Part shown: piece after piece, positions 1 to 7,721 of the stretch
Layout: the number at the start of each line of letters is the position of its first letter
How positions within the stretch are numbered: the first letter of the stretch is position 1
Origin: UBA10677 sp045532295
GTDB lineage: Bacteria > Bacillota > Clostridia > Christensenellales > Pumilibacteraceae
Assembly (NCBI GenBank): GCA_045532295.1
Contig: JAZSFP010000007.1
Coordinates: 124,001 to 188,000, forward strand
Direction of reading: 5' to 3'
Length of the DNA stretch: 64,000 nt
Translations under genes and position numbers: made by a program
The notes under the pieces: generated by a model
What the model was told of the DNA's origin: nothing
Databases searched by the model: none
Seen by the model: the letters and a program-made list of their open reading frames with translations, nothing else

Positions 1-534
1 CTGTTTTCTCGTAAGCGCCTCGCCATACTGCGCTTGCTTTTTACCGGCGTGCGAGAGAAATTTTAATAAGAGAGTGAAGTGGGGCATACAAAACCCGTTG
101 ATTTTATCAAAAATAGCAGGGAATTCCTCTTCGTGAAGATACATTTCCGCTACGGTATAAGCGTAACGCTCCATTATTTCGTCAACTTCTTGACAAATAA
201 CGCAAGTATCCATAGTCTTGTTGAGTTTTTCCGCAAGTTTTTTGGCTTGTCCTGCGTTTTTAACGGTAACGATACTATCAATTAACGCGTCAGTTCGGGT
301 GTTAACTTGAAGAGCCAGTCCAAGTTTATTACCGCCCAAGAAGAGTTCTTGAAGATGTTTTGAACAAAAGCCATACTTATTTACTTTAATGCGATAGTCG
401 GGTTCCATAACAGCCTCGTCAAGATATTGCTTTACGATGCGGTCGTTAACTCTGTCGTAAAGTTTGCACATCGGACAGTCGCAAGGCTCTTTGAAAGCGT
501 CCCAAATAGGTGTCGTTTGAATATGATAGCGCAT
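1..534 (-). CDS. DUF6062-like Cys-rich protein (partial, 3' end outside window)
   Basis: The reading frame opens at the ATG complementary to 532-534, seven bases after an AGGAG, and stays open to the window edge (178 codons seen). The protein starts MRYHIQTTPIWDAF and carries a CDCPMC motif near residue 18, GFCSKH near 62, DTCVICQ near 115 and GFCMPH near 148. This looks like two Cys/His pairs repeated twice, so a metal-binding role is possible. The start and the KYGFCSKH...NKLGLAL stretch resemble DUF6062, a clostridial family of unknown function. No signal peptide or membrane segment is seen. It is divergent from the gene at 613. Family assignment is from memory of its signature; function is unknown. 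Confidence 0.65.
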   Translation of the reverse strand, partial: MRYHIQTTPIWDAFKEPCDCPMCKLYDRVNDRIVKQYLDEAVMEPDYRIKVNKYGFCSKHLQELFLGGNKLGLALQVNTRTDALIDSIVTVKNAGQAKKLAEKLNKTMDTCVICQEVDEIMERYAYTVAEMYLHEEEFPAIFDKINGFCMPHFTLLLKFLSHAGKKQAQYGEALTRKQ

Positions 535-612
535 AAATCACTCCTAATAAGAATATAAAAAAGCGAAGAGGATACAATTCTCTTAAACTATTTTACTAAA
601 TTGGAGAAAAAA

Positions 613-1335
613 ATGCAACAATATTACGGCGATATGCCACATATTATCCCTAAAAATCGTAAAAAAGTCAAAAATAAAAGAGGTTTAGGAAGAATAATCG
701 TAAATTTTCTTTGTCTTTTAGTGGTGATTTTTTCTATTTATTGCCTCTTTTCTGCGCTTTTATATCCGACTAAAAATAGCGAAAAATACACGAAAATTCA
801 CAACCGTGTATGGTTTTTCGTTACATTGAACGAAAAAACCTTAGAAGAAATTAAGCAAAGTGGAGGGAGCGGTATGGAAGTAAACGGACACAAAGTAGCG
901 TCCGTTTACGATACCGAGAGCGACGCTAAAATCGTCGCCGATAGGATAGGCGGAGGAGTTTATTCGTATTCTGTGAACGAATTGAACATAGCGGAAGAAA
1001 ACGAGAGCCTTATTAATTTGCTCGACTTTTATCTTATTGCGTATTCCGATTTGTCAAAAATCATAGAAGAGCGTTCAACGGGCGCGCCCGTTAGCGCAGT
1101 AACTTTTGCGTTAGGTTCACTAAAAAATAAATGCTCTACCGTAAAGTCGTCAATAGTAAAAGACGACGAAGTTACTGCCGAGATTTTTAACTATATATCC
1201 AAAATTGAAACGGATATTGAAAGAGTAGTAGAGGCGAGTGAGCAAAATAATTTGTCAATGCTTTGGGAACTTTGTTGCGAAACGGTGTATGAGCGAGGCG
1301 TATTATCGCGAAATTTAAGTGGAAAAATCGCGTAG
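613..1335 (+). CDS. Membrane-anchored protein of unknown function
   Basis: A 240-residue protein not recognised as a named family. I chose the ATG at 613 over the in-frame TTG at 601 because the GGAG that would serve as ribosome site (603-606) overlaps that TTG. A basic N-terminus (about residues 15-27) is followed by one hydrophobic segment (about 30-50), which predicts a single-pass protein with its bulk outside the cell. Residues 65-130 (VWFFVTLNEKTL, a VASVYDTESDAKIVADRIGGGVYSY stretch) loosely resemble the fold of SPOR peptidoglycan-binding domains, in which two short alpha/beta units alternate. That is only a suggestion. It stands alone between the divergent DUF6062-like gene and the hydrogenase operon. 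Confidence 0.6.
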   Translation: MQQYYGDMPHIIPKNRKKVKNKRGLGRIIVNFLCLLVVIFSIYCLFSALLYPTKNSEKYTKIHNRVWFFVTLNEKTLEEIKQSGGSGMEVNGHKVASVYDTESDAKIVADRIGGGVYSYSVNELNIAEENESLINLLDFYLIAYSDLSKIIEERSTGAPVSAVTFALGSLKNKCSTVKSSIVKDDEVTAEIFNYISKIETDIERVVEASEQNNLSMLWELCCETVYERGVLSRNLSGKIA

Positions 1336-1402
1336 AAGTTAAAATATTATTTTAAAAGGAAAAAATTACCCGCGAAAGTTGTCAAAAATGGGCGCAAAAC
1401 AG

Positions 1403-1431
1403 TTGAAAAAAAACTGCTAATATGTTACAAT
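1403..1431 (+). promoter_or_regulatory. Promoter of the hydrogenase operon
   Basis: TTGAAA at 1403-1408 and TACAAT at 1426-1431 are separated by 17 bases, matching a sigma-A promoter. It lies 30 bases before the first hydrogenase-operon gene, which has a GGGAGG ribosome site. Confidence 0.6.
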
Positions 1432-1461
1432 TAGATTGTATGTAAACTTTGGGAGGGTATT

Positions 1462-1806
1462 ATGAAAGTAATCGACATTGCACAAATTCTCAACGCTGAA
1501 ATTCTTTGTTGCGCTGACCTTGCTCAAACTACTCCCGTCAACTCCGCGTTTGGAGCGGATATGATGAGCGACGTCCTTGCTTACGTTACGGACCAAGGAA
1601 TGCTTTTGACGGGCTTGGTAAATCCCCAAGTAGTGCGCACGGCGGAAATGATGGACATAAGTTGTATCGTTTTCGTTCGTGGCAAAAAGCCTGATAAGTC
1701 GGTTATTGAACTTGCTAAAAGCAAGAACATAATCCTTCTTACTACCGCGGAGAGAATGTATCCTGCCTGTGGTAAACTTTACGCGGCTGGGGTGAAAGAG
1801 GGTTAA
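1462..1806 (+). CDS. DRTGG-domain-like accessory protein, first gene of hydrogenase operon
   Basis: A 114-residue protein resembling the small DRTGG-like domain proteins that accompany clostridial [FeFe]-hydrogenase operons. The whole chain fits one alpha/beta domain: residues 39-50 (SDVLAYVTDQGM), 52-72 (LLTGLVNPQVVRTAEMMDI) and CIVFVRGKKPDKSVIELAKSK near 73-93 alternate strands and helices, as in regulatory DRTGG modules. No catalytic motif is seen. It has a strong ribosome site (GGGAGG) and stops three bases before the ATP-binding gene at 1810. A second paralogue of the same type sits at 3475. A regulatory or ligand-sensing role is inferred from the company it keeps. Confidence 0.65.
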   Translation: MKVIDIAQILNAEILCCADLAQTTPVNSAFGADMMSDVLAYVTDQGMLLTGLVNPQVVRTAEMMDISCIVFVRGKKPDKSVIELAKSKNIILLTTAERMYPACGKLYAAGVKEG

Positions 1807-1809
1807 GAT

Positions 1810-2235
1810 ATGGAAGATTACATAAAACTTTCGTACGACGTTGACGGAGACGATTTCGTTCTTTGCGGAAGAGCGAGCGAAGACGTTAAACGCACCCTCA
1901 AAAACGTAGGAATATCCGCTGCGGTTATTCGTAAAGTGGCTATTGCTATGTACGAAGGAGAAATTAATATGGTAATTCACGCAAACGGAGGAAAAGCGGA
2001 AGTGGAAATTCATCGCGACCGTATCGTGATTTATCTTACTGACACGGGCAAAGGTATTGCCGATATTGAGCAGGCAATGCAGGAAGGTTTCTCGACCGCT
2101 ACCGATGAAATCAGGGAACTTGGTTTTGGGGCGGGTATGGGACTACCGAATATGAAGAAGTATTCCGACAAGATGAACATTGAAAGTGAAGTTGGAAAAG
2201 GCACGCGTGTTACTCTCGAGTTTTTGCTTAACTAA
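1810..2235 (+). CDS. GHKL ATPase, anti-sigma-factor/serine-kinase-like
   Basis: A 141-residue stand-alone HATPase domain of the RsbW/SpoIIAB type. The N box is the YEGEINMVIHAN stretch at about residues 48-59, the G1 box is DTGKGIAD near 79-86, and the G2 box is GFGAGMGLPNMKKY near 105-118. It has no sensor, dimerisation or receiver domain, so it is not an ordinary histidine kinase. In Bacillota such proteins usually phosphorylate or bind a partner protein, but no anti-sigma antagonist is encoded nearby. It is embedded in the hydrogenase operon directly before the sensory-type hydrogenase-like protein, so a shared signalling role is a reasonable inference. Confidence 0.8.
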   Translation: MEDYIKLSYDVDGDDFVLCGRASEDVKRTLKNVGISAAVIRKVAIAMYEGEINMVIHANGGKAEVEIHRDRIVIYLTDTGKGIADIEQAMQEGFSTATDEIRELGFGAGMGLPNMKKYSDKMNIESEVGKGTRVTLEFLLN

Positions 2236-2258
2236 ACAAAACTAATTAGGAGAACGGT

Positions 2259-3473
2259 ATGGCAGAATTTAAGCCAGTATATCTTGATACCTCTCGATGC
2301 AACGGTTGCGTTAATTGTATGAAACGCTGTCCAACCGAGGCTATTCGTGTGCGCAATGGGAAAGCAGCGATAACCTACGAGCGCTGTATAGGCTGTGGGG
2401 AGTGCGTTAGACATTGCCCAACTCACGCTAAAAAAGAGAGTTTTGATACTCTTGATTGCGTAAAGGGATTTAAGTACACGATTGCCGTTCCTTCGCCCTC
2501 GATTTACGGGCAGTTCAATAATATCTACGACACCAACTATCTACTGACGGCAATAAAGCGTCTTGGATTTGACGACGTAGTAGAGGCGGCGGTAGGAGCG
2601 GAATACGTTTCGGCTGCAACTGCTCAGTACATACGCTCTTGCGATAACGACCGTAAACCAGTGATAAGTTCTGCTTGTCCTGCGGTGGTCAACCTGATTT
2701 TGATGCGTTACGAGCATCTAATCGACAACCTTAGTCCTCTTCAGCAACCCGAAGAAGTAGCGGTAAACTTTGCAAGAGCAAAGGCGCAAATGGAAACGGG
2801 ACTTGCTCCACACGAGATAGGCGTATTCGTCATAACGCAGTGCGCTGCAAACGTAATGAGCCTTCGCGCGAGCGAGAACGCGCACGTTGACGGTGTGCTT
2901 TCTATGAAGGAAATTTACTTTCCCCTCATAGGAAAACTCAACGCGCTTAAGGACGAGGAAGTGGAAAAACTCGCTATTGCAGGTTCACTTGGCGTACGCT
3001 GGGGAACGAGCGCAGGCGAGGCTAAAGGTCTTAAGACGGACAATTATTTGTCCGCCGACGGCATAGAATGCGTAATAAGCGTTCTTAACGAAATGGAGCA
3101 CGACAGATTGAAGGGAATAGACTTCGTTGAACTTTACGCTTGCAACCTTGGCTGCGTAGGCGGAACGATGAATATCGAAAGTCCTTATCTTGCTCGTACT
3201 CGACTTCGTAAACTCCGCAACAGAATGGCCGAGCACAAATTGAGCGTAACCGATTTTTCTGCTTACCAGCGCAAAACGGAGTATAGTCCTAATAACGTCT
3301 TCAAACTTGACGACGATATGTTTGAGGCGCTTCGTAAAACTCAAAAGGCAAAAGAAGTACTTGCCTCCCTTCCCGGAATAAACTGCGGAAGTTGTGGCGC
3401 GCCTACTTGCGCGGCGTTTGCAGAGGATATAGTGCGTGGAATTAAAGCAAAATGTAGGTATACGGAGGACTAA
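2259..3473 (+). CDS. Sensory-type [FeFe]-hydrogenase-like iron-sulfur protein
   Basis: A 404-residue protein with two ferredoxin-type 4Fe-4S motifs (CNGCVNCMKRCP at 14-25 and CIGCGECVRHCP at 43-54), a hydrogenase large-subunit C-terminal domain, and a C-terminal FeS domain (CGSCGAPTCAAF, 376-387). Four cysteines lie where H-cluster motifs occur: SSACP (137-141), TQCAAN (193-198) and ACNLGCVGG (294-302). The first motif has Ala139 where HydA of this operon has Cys301, as reported for group C/D sensory hydrogenases, in which a proton-relay cysteine is lost. No PAS domain follows, unlike HydS. It probably senses H2 or redox state rather than turning H2 over quickly. Its neighbours are a GHKL ATPase and DRTGG proteins. 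Confidence 0.8.
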   Translation: MAEFKPVYLDTSRCNGCVNCMKRCPTEAIRVRNGKAAITYERCIGCGECVRHCPTHAKKESFDTLDCVKGFKYTIAVPSPSIYGQFNNIYDTNYLLTAIKRLGFDDVVEAAVGAEYVSAATAQYIRSCDNDRKPVISSACPAVVNLILMRYEHLIDNLSPLQQPEEVAVNFARAKAQMETGLAPHEIGVFVITQCAANVMSLRASENAHVDGVLSMKEIYFPLIGKLNALKDEEVEKLAIAGSLGVRWGTSAGEAKGLKTDNYLSADGIECVISVLNEMEHDRLKGIDFVELYACNLGCVGGTMNIESPYLARTRLRKLRNRMAEHKLSVTDFSAYQRKTEYSPNNVFKLDDDMFEALRKTQKAKEVLASLPGINCGSCGAPTCAAFAEDIVRGIKAKCRYTED

Positions 3474-3474
3474 T

Positions 3475-3786
3475 ATGACCGTAAACGAGATAGCGAAAAG
3501 GCTAAATGCAACCGTTCACTTTGACGGAGGTAAAGATACTGAAGGGTTTTATTCGGGCGATTTTTTAAGTCGAGTTATGGGTAAAGCGCCCGGTGGATGC
3601 TGTTGGCTTACGGTAATGAACAACGTTAACGTAGCGGGGGTAGCCTCGCTTGCGGATATTAAGGCGGTGGTGCTTTGCGAAGGGGTAACGCCCGACGCCC
3701 GTCTGTTAGAAAAGTGCACCGACGAGGGAATTTCCCTCTTAACTACGGCGCTGAGCGCCTTTGATTCGGCGGTAAAATTAGGGTGA
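3475..3786 (+). CDS. Second DRTGG-domain-like accessory protein
   Basis: A 103-residue protein starting MTVNEIAKRLNATVHF, related in size and layout to the product of the gene at 1462. I start it at 3475, eleven bases after a GGAGG, rather than at an upstream in-frame codon that would run into the previous gene. Residues 37-58 (GGCCWLTVMNNVNVAGVASLAD) and 60-90 form the expected alternating strands and helices. It begins one base after the hydrogenase-like gene stops and overlaps the PHP gene by four bases, so the three are probably translationally coupled. Function is unknown; a small regulatory partner of the hydrogenase module is likely. Confidence 0.6.
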   Translation: MTVNEIAKRLNATVHFDGGKDTEGFYSGDFLSRVMGKAPGGCCWLTVMNNVNVAGVASLADIKAVVLCEGVTPDARLLEKCTDEGISLLTTALSAFDSAVKLG

Positions 3787-4490
3787 AAGCGTATTACGAC
3801 TTACATATCCATACCGCTCTTTCGCCTTGTGGCGACGACGATATGACGCCTAACAATATCGTCAATATGGCTAAACTTTGCGGTCTTGATATAATCGGAG
3901 TAACCGATCACAACGCGTGTGGTAACTGCGAAGTAATTGAAAGACTGGGCAAAGAAATAGGTCTTACCGTTCTTTCAGGAATGGAACTTGAGACGAGCGA
4001 AGAGGTGCACGTGGTTTTGCTTTTCCCCTCGTCGAAACAGGCAAAAGAATGCGAAGAGTTCGTAAAGAAGAACAGGTTTTTAATTAAAAACCGTCCTGAT
4101 ATTTACGGCAAACAGCAGTTATTTAACGAAGAGGACGAAGTCATCGACGAGGAGGAGTACTTACTCGTGACGGCAACGAATATCGGAATTTACGACGCCG
4201 TGGCTCTTGCTGAAAGGTTTGGCGGAGTAGCCTTCCCCGCGCATATTGATCGTCCCTCTCACGGACTAATTCAAATGCTTGGTGCTATCGACGAAGGGAT
4301 GAACTTCAAGGTAGTGGAAATGAGCGAAAACGCTCCAAAGCAAATGGAAGAAGAGTATAAGGAAATGGGCTATAAAGTATTGCGTAATTCCGATTCGCAC
4401 TATATACATACGCTCAACGAACAACAAAGTAATTTTTTAGAACTTGAAAGCCTCTCTGCGCAAGAGGTAATCGAGACTCTTAAAAGATAA
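3783..4490 (+). CDS. PHP-domain phosphoesterase
   Basis: A 235-residue PHP-family metal-dependent phosphoesterase. It has the DLHIHTALSPCGD motif at residues 6-18, GVTDHNACGN near 40-49, and a C-terminal NSDSHYIHT near 203-211, which together supply the His/Asp metal ligands typical of the family. It starts with GTG inside the last codons of the DRTGG gene (four-base overlap). PHP proteins act on phosphate esters, and some hydrolyse nucleotide-type signals; the substrate here cannot be read from sequence. The same kind of PHP gene is found in other clostridial hydrogenase operons, so a role in maturation or signalling of that system is possible. Confidence 0.8.
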   Translation: MKAYYDLHIHTALSPCGDDDMTPNNIVNMAKLCGLDIIGVTDHNACGNCEVIERLGKEIGLTVLSGMELETSEEVHVVLLFPSSKQAKECEEFVKKNRFLIKNRPDIYGKQQLFNEEDEVIDEEEYLLVTATNIGIYDAVALAERFGGVAFPAHIDRPSHGLIQMLGAIDEGMNFKVVEMSENAPKQMEEEYKEMGYKVLRNSDSHYIHTLNEQQSNFLELESLSAQEVIETLKR

Positions 4491-4512
4491 ATAATCGTAA
4501 AAGGAGATCACA

Positions 4513-4989
4513 ATGAGCAAAGAAATTATCGGCACGCCCCAGCAATGGGAGCAGTTCGAGAAAGCGCTTGAAGAACTTAAAAGCGTACCCGGTCCTGTAA
4601 TGAAAGCAATGCAAACGGCTCAGGACATTTACGGCTATCTTCCCATCGAAGTACAGTCTAAAATCGCAAGCACCTTCGGCGTATCTCTCGAAGAGGTTTA
4701 CGGAATTGCAACTTTCTACGCGCAGTTTAACCTCACACCAAAGGGACAGTACACTATCGGAATTTGCCTTGGAACGGCTTGCTACGTAAGAGGTTCGGGT
4801 AAAGTTTTGGACAAGTTTAAGGAAAGATTGGGCATCAACGCAGGCGAGACTACGGCTGACCGCAAGTACACGCTTGACGCAACCCGTTGCATTGGATGTT
4901 GCGGATTAGCGCCCGTTCTTACCGTTAACGACGAAGTTTACGGTAATCTTACCGAGGACGACGTTGACAAAATTCTTGCTAAGTATTAA
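4513..4989 (+). CDS. hydC: Hydrogenase subunit HydC (NuoE-like 2Fe-2S thioredoxin-fold protein)
   Basis: A 158-residue NuoE-family protein, the small subunit of trimeric electron-bifurcating or NAD(P)-linked [FeFe] hydrogenases. An N-terminal helical part (about 1-75, including GYLPIEVQSKIA) precedes a thioredoxin-like [2Fe-2S] domain with cysteines in CLGTACYVRG (about 86-95) and CIGCCGLAP (about 127-135). The cluster passes electrons within the HydABC complex. It has its own ribosome site (AAGGAG) and its stop codon overlaps the ATG of the next gene (TAATG). Length is usual for the family. Confidence 0.92.
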   Translation: MSKEIIGTPQQWEQFEKALEELKSVPGPVMKAMQTAQDIYGYLPIEVQSKIASTFGVSLEEVYGIATFYAQFNLTPKGQYTIGICLGTACYVRGSGKVLDKFKERLGINAGETTADRKYTLDATRCIGCCGLAPVLTVNDEVYGNLTEDDVDKILAKY

Positions 4990-5543
4990 TGACTGAACTC
5001 GCTTTACATATACTTGATATAGCAAAAAACTCCACTCGCGCTTTGGCAAAAACGGTAAGTATAAGCGTTGTTGCCGACACGAAAGAGAATCGTCTTACTA
5101 TATCGGTAGCGGACGACGGCAAAGGTATGAGTAAAGAGTTATTAAATTCCGTTATAGACCCGTTTGCGACCACGCGCAAGACTCGCAAGGTAGGGCTTGG
5201 AATACCTCTTTTTCGTCAAGCCGCATTGCTTACCGACGGACGGTTTAATATCGAGAGCGAAGAGGGAGTGGGAACGAAGACTACGGCAATATTTACGCTC
5301 GATCATATAGATAGAGTGCCTATGGGCGATTTGCCGGGTACTATGTCAGTGCTTATAGGTGGAGACCCCGAGATAGATTTTACGCTTCACTACGCTATCG
5401 ACGGGAGAGAGTACGACTTTGATACGCGACCTATTCGCGAGATTATGGAAGGAATACCACTAAACGAGCCTGAAGTCTTAGGATATATCGAGGAAATGTT
5501 AGCAGAAAATTTAGAAAATATCAATGGAGGATTAATTATATGA
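4989..5543 (+). CDS. GHKL ATP-binding protein of the hydrogenase operon
   Basis: A 184-residue protein with one HATPase domain. The N box is LDIAKNSTRA at 9-18 (an unusually early position, more like MutL/Hsp90-type GHKL proteins than classic kinases), the G1 box is ADDGKGM near 41-47, and the G2 box is VGLGIPLFRQAA near 68-79. About 80 residues beyond the domain (including IGGDPEIDFTLHYAIDG) match nothing I know. There is no phospho-acceptor histidine region. The ATG overlaps the hydC stop and the gene ends four bases into the next one, so it is tightly coupled to hydC and the 2Fe-2S protein. A regulatory role is inferred from context only. Confidence 0.75.
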   Translation: MTELALHILDIAKNSTRALAKTVSISVVADTKENRLTISVADDGKGMSKELLNSVIDPFATTRKTRKVGLGIPLFRQAALLTDGRFNIESEEGVGTKTTAIFTLDHIDRVPMGDLPGTMSVLIGGDPEIDFTLHYAIDGREYDFDTRPIREIMEGIPLNEPEVLGYIEEMLAENLENINGGLII

Positions 5544-5920
5544 AAACTTTGGAGGAGTTGCAGGCAATCCGCGAAAAGATGAAGATGAAAGTTGGAAATC
5601 GCGGAATGGCAGGCGAAAGTGACTACCGCATCGTAGTTGGTATGGCTACTTGTGGTATTGCGGCTGGCGCGCGTAACACTCTTGCTGCGCTTACGCAAGA
5701 AGTAGAGGAGAAACACCTTGAGAACGTAATCGTATCTCAGGCAGGTTGCATCGGCATCTGCAAGTACGAGCCTATCGTAGAGGTATTTGCTCCCGGTAAA
5801 GAAAAAGTTACTTACGTTCACGTAGACGCAGAGCGTGCAAGAAGAATTATTGCGAGCCACATTATGAACGGTAATGAAATTACCGAATACACCTACGGCT
5901 ACGCTGTAAAGGAGGACTAA
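5540..5920 (+). CDS. 2Fe-2S thioredoxin-like ferredoxin (HndB-like)
   Basis: A 126-residue protein with a thioredoxin-like [2Fe-2S] domain. Four cysteines are visible: one in ATCGIAAG (about residue 39), one in SQAGCIGICKYEP (two cysteines, about 72 and 76), and the family's spacing otherwise. It resembles the HndB subunit of NADP-reducing hydrogenases, which sits between HydC and HydB in many clostridial operons. The gene starts inside the end of the GHKL gene and stops immediately before the hydB ATG. It presumably passes electrons inside the hydrogenase complex. Only three cysteines are clear from the motif, so cluster ligation should be regarded as unproven. Confidence 0.8.
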   Translation: MKTLEELQAIREKMKMKVGNRGMAGESDYRIVVGMATCGIAAGARNTLAALTQEVEEKHLENVIVSQAGCIGICKYEPIVEVFAPGKEKVTYVHVDAERARRIIASHIMNGNEITEYTYGYAVKED

Positions 5921-7708
5921 ATGCTGGAAAGAGCACATATTCTTGTTTGTGGCGGTACGGGTTGTACTTCCGGTAACAGTAAGAAAATTTACAACGAGTT
6001 TGAAAAACTCTTGAAGGAAAACGGACTTGACGGCGAAGTTAAACTCATTATGACGGGTTGTTTCGGACTTTGCGCTCGTGGTCCTATCGTAGTAGTATAC
6101 CCCGACGGAGCGTTCTATCAACACGTTAAAGTTGAGGACGTAAACGAAATCGTAGTTGAGCATATTTTAAAGGGTAGAATAGTAGAAAGACTTCTCAGCA
6201 AGGAAAAAGAGGCTGACGGATCTATTCTTCCTTTCAACGAAACCCCCTTCTACAAGAGCCAACATCGTCTCGTACTTCGCAACTGCGGTGTTATAAATCC
6301 TGAAAATATTGACGAATATTTAGCATACGACGGTTACCTTGCTTACCAAAAGGCGGTTACTGAGATGACTCCTCAAGAAGTTATCGACGTAATTAAAGCA
6401 AGTGGACTTCGTGGCCGTGGCGGTGGTGGATTCCCCACCGGTATGAAATGGCAGTTCGCTCATAACTCCGTAGCGGATCAAAAATACGTTGTATGTAACG
6501 CGGACGAGGGCGACCCCGGTGCGTTTATGGACCGTTCCGTTCTTGAAGGCGACCCGCACTCTCTTATTGAGGCAATGATGATTGCAGGTTATGCAATCGG
6601 CGCAACCCAAGGTTACGTTTACGTACGCGCAGAGTATCCTATCGCAGTAAACAGACTTCAAATTGCAATCAATCAGGCTCTTGAGTATGGTATCTTAGGC
6701 GATAACGCAATGGGGCTTGGTCATAAGTTCAACATTGAACTTCGTCTTGGCGCAGGCGCGTTCGTTTGTGGTGAGGAAACCGCTCTTCTTAACTCCACTG
6801 AAGGTAAGCGTGGCGAACCCCGTCAACGTCCTCCTTTCCCTGCAGTTAAGGGCTTATTCGGAAAACCCACCCTTATCAATAACGTAGAAACCTACGCTAA
6901 CATTGCGTCCATTATTCTTCACGGCGCAGAGTGGTTCACTAAGATGGGTACTGAGAAGAGTAAGGGTACGAAAGTATTCGCTCTCGGCGGTAAGATTAAT
7001 AACACTGGTCTCGTGGAAGTTCCTATGGGAACGACGCTCCGTACCATTATCGAGGAAATCGGTGGTGGTATCCCAGGCGGAAAGAAGTTCAAGGCTGCTC
7101 AAACCGGTGGTCCTTCGGGCGGATGTATTCCTGCTGAACTTATCGACACCCCCATCGACTACGATAACCTTCTTGCAATCGGTTCGATGATGGGTTCGGG
7201 CGGACTTATCGTAATGGACGAGGAGACCTGTATGGTTGATATCGCGAAGTTCTTCCTTGAATTCACGGTAGACGAGTCCTGCGGTAAATGTACTCCTTGC
7301 CGTATCGGTAACAAGCGTCTTTACGAGATGCTCGACGCTATTACTCAGGGTAAGGGAACTATGGAAGACCTTGACAAGATGGAAGAACTTTGCTACTACA
7401 TTAAGGAAAACTCCTTGTGTGGTCTTGGACAAACTGCTCCTAACCCAGTTCTTTCCACCCTCCGTTACTTCCGTGACGAGTATATTGCGCACGTTCGCGA
7501 TAAGAAATGTCCTGCAGGCGTATGTAAGGCGCTCGTTTCCTACGAGATTATCGCAGATAAGTGCGTAGGCTGTGGACTTTGTAAGCGTGGTTGCCCCGTT
7601 AACGCAATCACCGGTGAGTTGCGTCAACCCCACGTTATTGATCCCGATAAGTGTATCAAGTGTGGCGCTTGCGTAGCAGCGTGCCGTAAGAACGCTATCA
7701 AGAAGTAA
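5921..7708 (+). CDS. hydB: Hydrogenase subunit HydB (NuoF-like, FMN and NAD(P)H site)
   Basis: A 595-residue diaphorase subunit. Domains in order: N-terminal thioredoxin-like 2Fe-2S domain (cysteines 10, 15, 47, 51), the FMN/NAD-binding NuoF core with GLRGRGGGGFPTG (162-174) and GAGAFVCGEETALL (277-290), an SLBB region (about 345-430), a 4Fe-4S motif SCGKCTPCR (453-461, with a further Cys at 500), and a C-terminal bacterial ferredoxin pair at 548-559 and 578-589. In trimeric hydrogenases this subunit takes electrons from NAD(P)H and, in bifurcating members, couples them with ferredoxin. The extra ferredoxin domain is typical of that group. Codon use is strongly biased (TTC, AAC, CGT, CTT), which suggests high expression. 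Confidence 0.95.
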   Translation: MLERAHILVCGGTGCTSGNSKKIYNEFEKLLKENGLDGEVKLIMTGCFGLCARGPIVVVYPDGAFYQHVKVEDVNEIVVEHILKGRIVERLLSKEKEADGSILPFNETPFYKSQHRLVLRNCGVINPENIDEYLAYDGYLAYQKAVTEMTPQEVIDVIKASGLRGRGGGGFPTGMKWQFAHNSVADQKYVVCNADEGDPGAFMDRSVLEGDPHSLIEAMMIAGYAIGATQGYVYVRAEYPIAVNRLQIAINQALEYGILGDNAMGLGHKFNIELRLGAGAFVCGEETALLNSTEGKRGEPRQRPPFPAVKGLFGKPTLINNVETYANIASIILHGAEWFTKMGTEKSKGTKVFALGGKINNTGLVEVPMGTTLRTIIEEIGGGIPGGKKFKAAQTGGPSGGCIPAELIDTPIDYDNLLAIGSMMGSGGLIVMDEETCMVDIAKFFLEFTVDESCGKCTPCRIGNKRLYEMLDAITQGKGTMEDLDKMEELCYYIKENSLCGLGQTAPNPVLSTLRYFRDEYIAHVRDKKCPAGVCKALVSYEIIADKCVGCGLCKRGCPVNAITGELRQPHVIDPDKCIKCGACVAACRKNAIKK

Positions 7709-7721
7709 GAGGTGAATAACA

